64,000 nt of DNA from Microbispora amethystogenes (GTDB lineage: Bacteria > Actinomycetota > Actinomycetes > Streptosporangiales > Streptosporangiaceae), in the NCBI RefSeq assembly GCF_016863015.1, contig NZ_BOOB01000018.1:186001-250000 (forward strand), read 5' to 3'. Below are positions 49,758 to 58,700 of this stretch, one piece after another. Under the pieces are notes generated by a model. It did not search any database. It saw only the letters and a list, made by a program, of their open reading frames with translations, and was not told the origin of the DNA. The position numbers were made by a program, and so were the translations under genes. Every line of letters begins with the position of its first letter. Position 1 is the stretch's first letter.

Positions 49758-50718
49758 CTTCGCCGCCGCCCTCACGACGTCGGCCCCCGCCTGGGCCGAC
49801 GAGCCCCCGCCCCAGACCATCCCCGCCTCGTCCTGGACGACGGCGTTCTCCTGGACCGATCCAGAGATCACCGAGTCGAGCGGCATGTACGCGAGCGCGG
49901 TCCACGCGGGTGTGGTGTGGACGGTCAACGACGGCGAGGGGCCGGTGCGGCTGTTCGCCGCGGGTCCCGACGGGCGTACCCGGGCGGTCGTCACCCTGGC
50001 GGGAGTCACCGGCGTCGACACCGAGGCGCTCGGCGGCGCGGTGGACGAGGACGGCGTGTCCTGGATCTATGTGGGAGACATCGGCGGCACTCCGAAGCCC
50101 CGGCCGGACGGCATCCTGGTGCACCGCTTCGCCGAGCCCGGCAGCCTCGTCACCCAGACGGTCCCGTCGACGACGTACCGGCTGGTCTATCCGGACGGGC
50201 AGCACGACGCGGAGACCCTGCTCGTCGAACCGAGCACCCGGCATCTCTACGTGGTGACCAAGAGCGACCAGGGCGGCGACCTCTACTCCGCCCCGCTCAC
50301 CCTCTCCGAGGACCGCCCGAACCCGCTCACCCACGTCATGAAGATCCCGCACGTGGTGGACGACGGGTTCATCTCGGCGAAGGGCGCCGTGTTCCTGCGC
50401 GGCTACAACAAGATCCGTGTCTGGGACAAGCTCGGCGGGAAGGTGAGCTGGATCATCGACGTGCCCCAGCAGCCCCAGGGCGAGGGCCTCGCGCTCTCGG
50501 CGGACGGTTCCGCGCTGCTGATCTCGTCGGAGCATCCGTCCACTCCCGTCTACCGTCTCGGCCTGCCCGAGCAGTTGCGGGCCGAGCCCCCGTGGGCGTC
50601 GCGAATGACGGCCCGCTGGATGTGGATCGCGGGTGGCGGCGGTGGGCTCGCCCTTGTGCTCATCGTGGGAGTGCTTCTCGTGGCGCTGCGACGCCGGGGG
50701 AAGGGCCCGGCGCGATGA
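49732..50718 (+). CDS. Exported propeller-like protein with C-terminal membrane anchor, 328 aa
   Basis: ATG at 49732 overlaps the flippase end by 26 bases. Signal peptide to AWA (about residue 22). The extracellular domain has propeller-type strands: MYASAVHAGVVWTVNDGEGP, WIYVGDIGGTPKPRPDGILV, DAETLLVEPSTRHLYVVTKS and GEGLALSADGSALLISSEHP. A last span (IAGGGGGLALVLIVGVLLVA) and basic tail anchor it. Its place within the polysaccharide genes suggests a surface or assembly role. No catalytic motif seen. Confidence 0.7.
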   Translation: MFLSKLIVSFAAALTTSAPAWADEPPPQTIPASSWTTAFSWTDPEITESSGMYASAVHAGVVWTVNDGEGPVRLFAAGPDGRTRAVVTLAGVTGVDTEALGGAVDEDGVSWIYVGDIGGTPKPRPDGILVHRFAEPGSLVTQTVPSTTYRLVYPDGQHDAETLLVEPSTRHLYVVTKSDQGGDLYSAPLTLSEDRPNPLTHVMKIPHVVDDGFISAKGAVFLRGYNKIRVWDKLGGKVSWIIDVPQQPQGEGLALSADGSALLISSEHPSTPVYRLGLPEQLRAEPPWASRMTARWMWIAGGGGGLALVLIVGVLLVALRRRGKGPAR

Positions 50719-51650
50719 ACGGACGGCATCTGGCGTTTCCGCCCGGCCGCGGCAACATCCTCATCCCCACCCGCGACCGCCGCTCCGCCCGGGCGGGGCT
50801 GTCGCTCGTGACCCTGTCCAAGCCGCTGCCGCTGGCGATCCAACGGGCGCTGCACGTGGCGGTCGGGGCCCTCGGCCCCTGGGTGCTGCCGGGCAGGCGC
50901 ACGACCTGGCGGCCGCCGCTCGACGAGGAGAGCTGGTCCGAGATCTCGGCCCGGGTCGCGGCGCTCACCGGTCCCTTCGACGGGGTGGCGGGTTATCTGC
51001 GTCCGCAGGCGTCCCGGGCCGGTGGCGCCGCTCTGCTGCTCCTGCGCGACGGGCGGCCCCTGGGCTTCCTCAAGGTACGCGAGTCGCCGGGGGAGCTGAC
51101 CCGGGAGGCGGCGGCTCTGGCGGCCTTCACCGCCGGTTCGGCCCGCGAGCCGGGCGGGGCCGCCGGGCTCGGCTTCCGCGTCCCCCGCGTGCTGGGGACG
51201 GGATCGGCCGGCTCACTCTGGTGGCTGCTGCTGTCTCCCATGGAACCGGTGCCCGCCCGGCCCGTGCCCGGCGTCGCGGTCGCCGGCCTGGCGGACGGGA
51301 TCAGTGAGACTCTGGCCAGGTGCCTGCCGCGGCCGGACGACGTCCCCGGGCACTGGGCGCCGATGCACGGGGACCTCACGCCGTGGAATCTCCGGCTCAC
51401 CCGGGGGCCGGTTCCCTGGCTCATCGACTGGGAGGACGCCGGGTACGGCCCGCCTCACGCCGACGAGGTGTACTTCCTCGCGACCCGGATCGCCGTGTAC
51501 GGCGGTGGCCCTCCCGCGCGCCCGGGCGACGCGTACGCCGAGGCCGCGGACTACTGGCGCGATCGGGTCAGCCGCCGGGGGCGGGACGACCAGGAACTGA
51601 CCCGGCGGCTGATGTCCGCCCTGAAGACGCTGGGAGCCGGGAAGGACTAA
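50715..51650 (+). CDS. Aminoglycoside phosphotransferase (APH)-fold kinase-like protein, 311 aa
   Basis: ATG overlaps the upstream stop by four bases (ATGA). The catalytic loop WAPMHGDLTPWNLRL and the metal-binding PWLIDWEDAGYGPPHADEVY are those of APH/choline kinase-fold enzymes. The N-lobe Lys may be the one in GRPLGFLKVRES. Given its location it more likely phosphorylates a sugar or a lipid-linked intermediate than an antibiotic (inference). It is convergent with the sulfotransferase, whose stop it overlaps. Confidence 0.75.
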   Translation: MNGRHLAFPPGRGNILIPTRDRRSARAGLSLVTLSKPLPLAIQRALHVAVGALGPWVLPGRRTTWRPPLDEESWSEISARVAALTGPFDGVAGYLRPQASRAGGAALLLLRDGRPLGFLKVRESPGELTREAAALAAFTAGSAREPGGAAGLGFRVPRVLGTGSAGSLWWLLLSPMEPVPARPVPGVAVAGLADGISETLARCLPRPDDVPGHWAPMHGDLTPWNLRLTRGPVPWLIDWEDAGYGPPHADEVYFLATRIAVYGGGPPARPGDAYAEAADYWRDRVSRRGRDDQELTRRLMSALKTLGAGKD

Positions 51651-52552
51651 TCCGTCCAGTCGGGAAAACGCCGGCCGAGCAGCTTTTCGAGATCGGCGTT
51701 GTGGGGAGCGAAGTGGTCGGCGAGTTTCTTTCTGACCGCGGGCGCCAGTTCGGCCTTCGGCGCCGGATTCCACACTTTTCCCGCTCCGGGAAGCGGCGCC
51801 GGCGGAAGGCCGAGAAACGCCGCGATCCCGTCGCAGACGCGCTGCTGGTCCCGATAGAACTCCTCGCTCGTGACCACGTGGAAGCGGTCCGCCGGATACG
51901 AGTCGAGCCAGCGGCGCAACGCCACGGCGTACTCGCTCTGCGCGACGTACGACTGCTGTTCGTGGGCGTAGCTGCGATACGACGGGTTCTCGGTGATCCG
52001 CTGCTCCTCGCCCGCGGTCCGCTCGGCCTCGGCCTCCAGCGCGTCCTCGAAGGAGAGCGACTCGGCGCCCGCCCTGACCCGCTCGCGGTAGTGCGAGAAC
52101 GTGCGCTCCACCGGATCACGCAGGATCAGCAGGATGCGCGCGCCCGGCACGTCCTGGCGGGCGCGTCGCGCGGCGAGGGGGTGATGGAGGTAGTAGGGAG
52201 ACCCCTCACCGGTGATCACCGGGCCGCCGGCGCGCCGCTCCGCACGCGCACGGGTGGCTCTGCTCGGGAGATGCGACCGGTACCAGCGCATGCCCTTGTC
52301 GTAATTGCTGTCGAAGAAGTGAATGCCCTTCGTATGGTTGGCCTTCGGCAGCAGGTTCGCCGACGGGAAGAGAGGGATGACCCGGGGGTGCTCGAGGAGT
52401 GCGTAGTACAGCGAGGTCGAACCACCGCGCTTGGCGCCGATGAGCAGGAAATCGGGATCGGGTCGTGTCCGCGCCGTCGCCATTCCGTAGGCCCGGAATG
52501 CTTTACGCCCTATATCGAGGACGGATTCCGGTAACATCTCCCGTGCACCCAT
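51647..52552 (-). CDS. Sulfotransferase family protein, 301 aa
   Basis: ATG at 52552. FLLIGAKRGGSTSLYYALLE is the PAPS 5'-phosphosulfate-binding loop and RILLILRDPVERTFSHYRER the 3'-phosphate-binding motif with its Arg and Ser. YYLHHPLAARRARQDVPG lies between them. It resembles heparan/NodH-type carbohydrate sulfotransferases in size. In this locus it suggests the polysaccharide is sulfated, although PAPS-making genes are not in the window. Confidence 0.85.
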   Translation of the reverse strand: MGAREMLPESVLDIGRKAFRAYGMATARTRPDPDFLLIGAKRGGSTSLYYALLEHPRVIPLFPSANLLPKANHTKGIHFFDSNYDKGMRWYRSHLPSRATRARAERRAGGPVITGEGSPYYLHHPLAARRARQDVPGARILLILRDPVERTFSHYRERVRAGAESLSFEDALEAEAERTAGEEQRITENPSYRSYAHEQQSYVAQSEYAVALRRWLDSYPADRFHVVTSEEFYRDQQRVCDGIAAFLGLPPAPLPGAGKVWNPAPKAELAPAVRKKLADHFAPHNADLEKLLGRRFPDWTD

Positions 52553-52636
52553 ATGTCGCGATTCCCTCGTTCGGTACGGTGTCCACAAGTATTCTGGTCG
52601 AGGCTCGGGTGCCCGTGTCCAGTACGAGGAGAGCGA

Positions 52637-53905
52637 ATGTCCAAGGCGCGTCACCGCTCCCTCCGGTCGGCGTGGTGGCCCGTGTTGCTCCCCCTGACGC
52701 TCATCCTGGCCAGCGAGTACAAGCTCCGCTCCCGCAGCGGGCACCAGGCCATCTCGGGTGGCGTGGACGCGAACATCCTGCTGGAGATCGGCATCTACGG
52801 AGTCGTCGCCCTCTATCTCTACCGGCGGTTCGGCATCAGGCCGCCGCGCAGGCGGGCGCCCGCTCCGCTGTTGCTGGGCTGGGCCTTCGCGAGCTACTCC
52901 CTGCTGTCGGCGCTGTGGTCGCCGTTCCACCAGTTCGCCCTGGTCCGCGGTACGCAGTTGATGATCACGGCGGCGGTCTGTCACGTCGTCGCCACGCGGG
53001 CCGACCGCGACGACCTCTACCGGCTCGCGCACGCCTTCGTCGTCCTCGTCCTGTTCTCGGTGGGATTCGGGCTGGCCGTGCCCCTCAAGCGCACCCCGCA
53101 GACCATGGACAGGTTCAACTGGCTGTACGTGCATCCCGTCTCGGCCGGCATCTTCCTCGGCATCGCGTTGCTGCTGACCGTGGCCTTCGCGCTGCCGGGC
53201 GGGCTGCCGCGCCGCTGGCCCGTCCCGGCGTACCTGGTGACGATCCTCGTCCTGGCGGCGGCGCTGATCGCGACGGGAACGCGAGGTGCGGCGGGGGCCT
53301 GCGCGGCAGGGGTCCTCGCGCTGGTGGTGGTGGCCAGGGGCGCCCGCGGCCGCGCGGAGCTGCTGATGATCGGGGTGCCGACCGCGATCGTCGTCGGGCT
53401 GGTGTTCACCGACAGCCTGCTCTCCTTCGCCACCCGCGGGGAGAGCGTCGAACAACTGGAGACGCTGAACGCGCGCACGGACCTGTGGACGCTCGCGCTG
53501 GACGCCTTCGCCAAACAGCCGTTCTTCGGAAACGGGCTGTCGGCGGCGCGCGGCCTCTTCCTCGACGAGATCGGCCTCGGCGGCGGCCACAACGCCTTCG
53601 TCAACGCCCTCGTCGAGGGCGGCGCGGTCGGGGTGACCCTCTTCTGCACGCTGCTGATCGTCCTCGCCACCGTCAACGTCGGGCTGAGCCGGTTGCCGGC
53701 GCGGCGCGCCGACGCGGCGCTGCTGGTGAGCCTGGTGCTGTTCTTCGCGGTGAACGGGCTGACGGCGGAGATGTCCGCAGCCCCCGCGAACGTCGCGTCG
53801 GTGTGGCTGTACATGGTCATCGCCTGGACGGTGATCCTCATGAACCGATCCGGCGACCGAACCCGCCGGCCGCCGGCCGTCACGGAGCGGGCTCCGGTGC
53901 CATAG
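52637..53905 (+). CDS. O-antigen ligase/Wzy-type polymerase family protein, 422 aa
   Basis: ATG at 52637 with AGGAGAG upstream. About ten to eleven spans. The Wzy_C signature region reads TRGAAGACAAGVLALVV then, after the large loop, FFGNGLSAARGLFLDEIGLG and GGGHNAFVNALVEGGAVGVT, with the characteristic His and Asn. It polymerises the exported repeat units. Separated from the flippase by three genes but in the same locus. Confidence 0.85.
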   Translation: MSKARHRSLRSAWWPVLLPLTLILASEYKLRSRSGHQAISGGVDANILLEIGIYGVVALYLYRRFGIRPPRRRAPAPLLLGWAFASYSLLSALWSPFHQFALVRGTQLMITAAVCHVVATRADRDDLYRLAHAFVVLVLFSVGFGLAVPLKRTPQTMDRFNWLYVHPVSAGIFLGIALLLTVAFALPGGLPRRWPVPAYLVTILVLAAALIATGTRGAAGACAAGVLALVVVARGARGRAELLMIGVPTAIVVGLVFTDSLLSFATRGESVEQLETLNARTDLWTLALDAFAKQPFFGNGLSAARGLFLDEIGLGGGHNAFVNALVEGGAVGVTLFCTLLIVLATVNVGLSRLPARRADAALLVSLVLFFAVNGLTAEMSAAPANVASVWLYMVIAWTVILMNRSGDRTRRPPAVTERAPVP

Positions 53906-53975
53906 CCATCGGGCGGTTTTCCTTGCCGTGGTGGTCAAGTTGGTGTTTGGTGAACCCCGAAGGGAGGCGTGCCGA

Positions 53976-55628
53976 ATGAAAGTCGTCGCCGTAGTGGTAT
54001 CGATCGTCACCGCGGTCGGGGCCGTGGCGCCGCGGCAGGCGGCCGCGCAGGTGGAGGGCTGGCGTACGGCGGGCCCCCTGCCCATCGGCACGGCGGCCTA
54101 TCCGGTGCCCGCCGGAGCCTTCTTCGTCTCCCCTCAGGGGAACGACGCCGCGAACGGCAGCCAGTCGGCGCCCTGGCGCACCGTCGGCCGCGCCGTGAAG
54201 GCCGCGCCCGCGGGCGCGGTGATCGTGCTGCGCGGCGGCGTCTACCACGAGTCGGTCGAGGTGTACGGCAAGCGCCTCACCCTTCAGGCGTACCCCCGCG
54301 AGGCCGTGTGGTTCGACGGCACGGAGCCCGTGAGCGGCTGGGTCAGAGACGGGTCGATCTGGCGCAGGGACGGCTGGACCGTCCGTTTCGACAACACCGA
54401 CCCGACGGCGGGCGGCGGCCCGGCCTGGCACATGGTGGGCTCGGAGAACCCGGTGGCGAACTGGCCCGACCAGGTCTTCGTCGACGGGCGCCAGCAGCGG
54501 CAGGTGGCCGGCCGCGACCAGGTCGTGGCGGGCACGTTCGCCGTCGACTACAACCGCGGCACGCTCTATCTCGGCTCCGATCCCACCGGGCGCGACGTGC
54601 GGGCGACGACGCTGGCCGAGGCGCTCTACCTCAACATGGCGCACGGCTCGGCCGTCCTCGGCATCGGCTTCCGCCGGTACGCGACGCCGATCAAGCGGGT
54701 CGGCGCGGTGAAGGGGTTCGGCAACGACCTGCGGTTCGAGAACGACGTCTTCGCCGACACGGCGCTCGCCGGTCTCAGCATCAAGGGCGACCGGATCGTG
54801 GTCCGGCACAACTCCTTCCTCCGCAACGGCCAGCTCGGGCTGCACGGGCACCGCACCCAGGGGGCGGTCGTGACCGGCAACCTGATGGAGGGCAACAACT
54901 GGGAGCGCTTCGAGCAGGCGCCCGTCTCCGGTGGCATGAAGATCACCACCTCGTCGGGTCTCCAGCTGATCGGCAACCGCTCCCAGCGCAACCGCGGGCC
55001 GGGCCTGTGGCTCGACGAGTCCGTGTCCGACGCCGTGATCGCGCGCAACCTGGCCTGGGAGAACACCGGGCACGGCATCCACTTCGAGATCTCGGCGCGC
55101 GGGCTCCTCGTGGGGAACTTCGCGGCCGACAACGGCAGGAACGGGCTGTACGTCAACGAGTCGAGCGACGTCCGCATGTGGAACAACACGGCGCTGCGCA
55201 ACGGCGAGTCGCAGATCAACATCATCGACGGCGCCAGGGAGCAGGCCGACCCGAACATGCCGTGGAACGTCTCCGGGGTCGAGGTGCGCAACAACGTGCT
55301 CCAGGGAGGCGGCACCGGGCCGCTGATCTCGGTGCAGGACCTGACCGGCAGGCGTACGGCCGCGCAGATGGCCACGCTGGACTACAACGTCTATATCCGC
55401 ATGGGTCAGAGCCGCGAGTCGCTCATCAAGTGGATTGATCGTTCTCGGGGCGGCGGGACGTACACCAGCCTGAAGGGAATTCAGGCGCAAATAGAAGGTC
55501 ATGGTCGGGAGGTTCCGGCGGAAAACGCCCAATCCGGTCTTTCCGCCGGTGCGGCGCTGCCCTCCGACGTCGCAGGCTGGCTGGGCACCCAAGCGGGCGC
55601 GCGCAACGTGGCCGGAGCCCCTTACTAG
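53976..55628 (+). CDS. Secreted right-handed beta-helix protein, 550 aa
   Basis: ATG at 53976, nine bases after AGGGAGG. Signal peptide to about residue 24 (AAAQ). FFVSPQGNDAANGSQSAPWR then TVGRAVKAAPAGAVIVLRGG is the usual N-cap of parallel beta-helices. Repeats such as GLSIKGDRIVVRHNSFLRNG, GLQLIGNRSQRNRGPGLWLD and GLYVNESSDVRMWNNTALRN are the coils. Such proteins are polysaccharide lyases, epimerases or hydrolases. It may trim or modify the exported polymer. Catalytic residues cannot be named. Confidence 0.8.
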   Translation: MKVVAVVVSIVTAVGAVAPRQAAAQVEGWRTAGPLPIGTAAYPVPAGAFFVSPQGNDAANGSQSAPWRTVGRAVKAAPAGAVIVLRGGVYHESVEVYGKRLTLQAYPREAVWFDGTEPVSGWVRDGSIWRRDGWTVRFDNTDPTAGGGPAWHMVGSENPVANWPDQVFVDGRQQRQVAGRDQVVAGTFAVDYNRGTLYLGSDPTGRDVRATTLAEALYLNMAHGSAVLGIGFRRYATPIKRVGAVKGFGNDLRFENDVFADTALAGLSIKGDRIVVRHNSFLRNGQLGLHGHRTQGAVVTGNLMEGNNWERFEQAPVSGGMKITTSSGLQLIGNRSQRNRGPGLWLDESVSDAVIARNLAWENTGHGIHFEISARGLLVGNFAADNGRNGLYVNESSDVRMWNNTALRNGESQINIIDGAREQADPNMPWNVSGVEVRNNVLQGGGTGPLISVQDLTGRRTAAQMATLDYNVYIRMGQSRESLIKWIDRSRGGGTYTSLKGIQAQIEGHGREVPAENAQSGLSAGAALPSDVAGWLGTQAGARNVAGAPY

Positions 55629-55644
55629 ACCTAATCGTGATCGC

Positions 55645-55656
55645 ATTGGAACCAAT
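55645..55656. promoter_or_regulatory. Palindrome ATTGGAACCAAT before the giant gene
   Basis: A perfect 5+2+5 palindrome in the AT-rich 121-base gap (55629-55749) ahead of the 1400-residue protein, which probably has its own promoter here. Confidence 0.4.
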
Positions 55657-55749
55657 CGGGTAATCAATCTACGGTCGCCATTAGACCGTTCCATTACGAT
55701 CTATTTCGTAACGCAGCCCATAAGGGCGCACGGGACGAAGTAGGTACAA

Positions 55750-58700
55750 GTGCGTTCCAAATTACCCCTGTTAAAGCGCTCTGCGCTCGCACTCCTCATC
55801 GTCGCCGGATTCGGCCTCGCCCAGAGCGGGGTCGCCGCGGCCGACATCGACCCTGAACCCGGCGTACCCGAGACCGTGACGGCCGACGCGCTGCCCACGT
55901 GGCAGATCAACGGCGTCGTGTGGAAGCAGGCCACGGTCGGCAACATGGTCTACGCCGTTGGCAGTTTCTCCAAGGCCCGGCCACCCGGCACGAGTGCCGG
56001 CGACCCCCAGGAGGTCAACCGCGCCAACATCCTCGCGTACGACATCACGACGGGGAACCTCCTGCCGTTCAACCACACGCTCAACGCGCAGGCCCGCTCG
56101 ATCGCCGTCTCCCCGGACGGTTCGCGGATCTACGTCGGCGGCGACTTCACCACCGTCGACGGGGTGACCCGCAACCGCCTCGTGGCCTTCAACACCGCCA
56201 CCGGGGCCGTCGACACCGCCTTCAGCGCGTCGATCTCCAACACCGTGTGGACGATCACGGTCTCCGACAGCACCGTCTACGTCGGCGGCAACTTCTTCAA
56301 CGCCAACGGCCACTCGCGCAACCGTGCCGCCGCGCTGGCCCGGAGCAACGGCGCCCTGCGGGACTGGGCGATCGAGCCCGACGACGAGATCCGCGCCATG
56401 CTGGTGTCCCCGGACCAGAGCCGGGTCATCGTGGGCGGCAAGTTCCAGAACTTCAACGGGGAGGCGCGCGTCGGCGTCACCGCCGTCGACCCGGTCACCG
56501 GCGCCTCGCTGCCGTGGAGCAGCCGCCCCACCCCCACCGCCATCGACGGCAGGGGCTTCTCCTACGTCGACGACCTCACCACCGACGGCACCGTGATTTA
56601 CGGCGCCAACGACGGCGAGGGCGGTCACTGGTTCGACGGACGCTGGGCGGCCGACCCCACCACCGGTGACCTGATCTGGCTCGACAACTGCTACGGCGCG
56701 ACGTACAGCGTCTTCGTGACCGGTCAGGTGCTCTACAGCGTCGGCCACGCGCACGACTGCAGCTCCCTCGGCGCGTTCCCCGAGAGCAGCCCGACGACGT
56801 GGCACCGGGCGCTGGCCGAGACGACGTACCCGGTCGGCACCGACCAGGCCCCGCCGGGACAGAACAGCAACTACAGCGGACAGCCCGTGCCGGGCCTGCT
56901 CCACTGGTTCCCCTCGATCAACGCCGGCAGTTACACCGGCATGAACCAGGGCGGCTGGTCGCTCACCGGAAACGCCCAGTACCTGTCCATGGGCGGCGAG
57001 TTCACCTACGTCAACGGCAACCCCCAGCAGGGCCTCACCCGGTTCGCGATCAAGACGATCGCGCCGCGGAAGGCCGCGCCCATTCCCGGCCCGGACCTGA
57101 CCCCGACCGCGGTCTCCTTCCGCGCGGGCACGGCCAGGGTGAGCTGGAAGGCGACCTGGGACCAGGACCACGAGAAGCTGAACTACGAGATCCTGCGGGA
57201 CGGCGGCAGCACGCCGATCGCGACCGTCACCGCCAAGTCGAACTTCTGGACGCTGCCCGCGCTGGGCTACCAGGACACCGGCCTCGAACCGGGCTCCACG
57301 CACACCTACCGGATCCGGGCGAGGGACCCGCAGGGCAACGCGGTCGGCAGCGCCACCTCCGATCCCGTGACCATCGCGACCTCGGGAGGGTCCAGCGCCT
57401 ACCCCGACGCCGTGCTCGCCGACAACCCCGCGAGCTACTGGCGGCTCGGTGAGGCGAGCGGCACCACCGCGTACGACTACGCGGCGTTCAACGACGTCAC
57501 CGAGAAGACCGGGGTGACGCACGGCGCGACCGGGGCCGTCAACGGCGACTCCGACGCCGCCTCGCACTTCGACGGCACGTCGAACGGGTTCGGCGTGACC
57601 CAGTCGCAGACCCCCACGACGCCGAGCTTCACCATCGAGGCGTGGGTCAAGACGACCACGAACAGGGGCGGCAAGATCGTCGGTTACGGCAACGCGGCCA
57701 CCGGCAACAGCGGCAACTACGACCGGCACGTCTACATGGACAACTCCGGCCGGATCTTCTTCGGCGTCCACCCCGGCGCCGTCCGCACGATCAACTCCGG
57801 TACGGGCTACAACGACGGCAACTGGCACCACATCGCGGCCAGCCTCAGCGAGACCGCCGGCATGACCCTGTACGTCGACGGCCGCCGCGTCGCCCAGTCC
57901 GCCGCCACCACCAGCGCCCAGCAGTACAACGGATACTGGCGCATCGGCGGCGACAACCTCAGCGGATGGACGAACCAGCCGACGAGCTCCTACCTGAACG
58001 GCGACATCGACGAGGTGGCGATCTACCCCTCGGCGCTGCCGCAGGACAAGGTCATCGACCACTTCGTGGCCAGTGGCAGGACCAGCCCGATCCCGCCCGC
58101 CCCGGCCGACCCGTACGGCAAGGCCGTCTACAACGACGAGCCGGCGCTCTACTGGCGCCTGAACGAGACGAGCGGCCCGGCGGCCGCCGACTCGGGCAAG
58201 GGCGGCGTCGCGGGCACCTACACCGCCAGCGGCGTGAGCTACGGCCAGACCGGCGCGCTCGTCGGCACGACGAACAAGGCGGTGACGTTCAACAACGGCG
58301 GGGTGGCCTCGACGACGACGTACGCCAACCCGACGGCCTACTCCGAGGAGCTGTGGTTCAAGACGACCACGAACCGCGGCGGCAAGCTGATCGGGCTGGG
58401 CGGCTCCGCCACCGGAACCAGCTCCAACTACGACCGCCACGTCTACATGCGGAACGACGGCAAGCTCGTGTTCGGCACGTACACCGGCAGCATCAACGTG
58501 ATCACCACGAACGGGTCCTACAACAACGGCCAGTGGCACCACATGGTGGCGACCCAGGGCCCCGGCGGCATGAAGCTGTACGTGGACGGCACCGTCGCCG
58601 GGACCAACCCGCAGACGGGCGCCGAGAACTTCACCGGCTACTGGCGGGTCGGCGGGGACAACCTCAACTCCTGGCCGAACCAGCCGACCAGCAACAACTT

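Noticed and set aside
50715..51650. Aminoglycoside resistance kinase
   Set aside because: The APH fold is shared with many sugar and lipid kinases, and the gene is embedded in polysaccharide genes.
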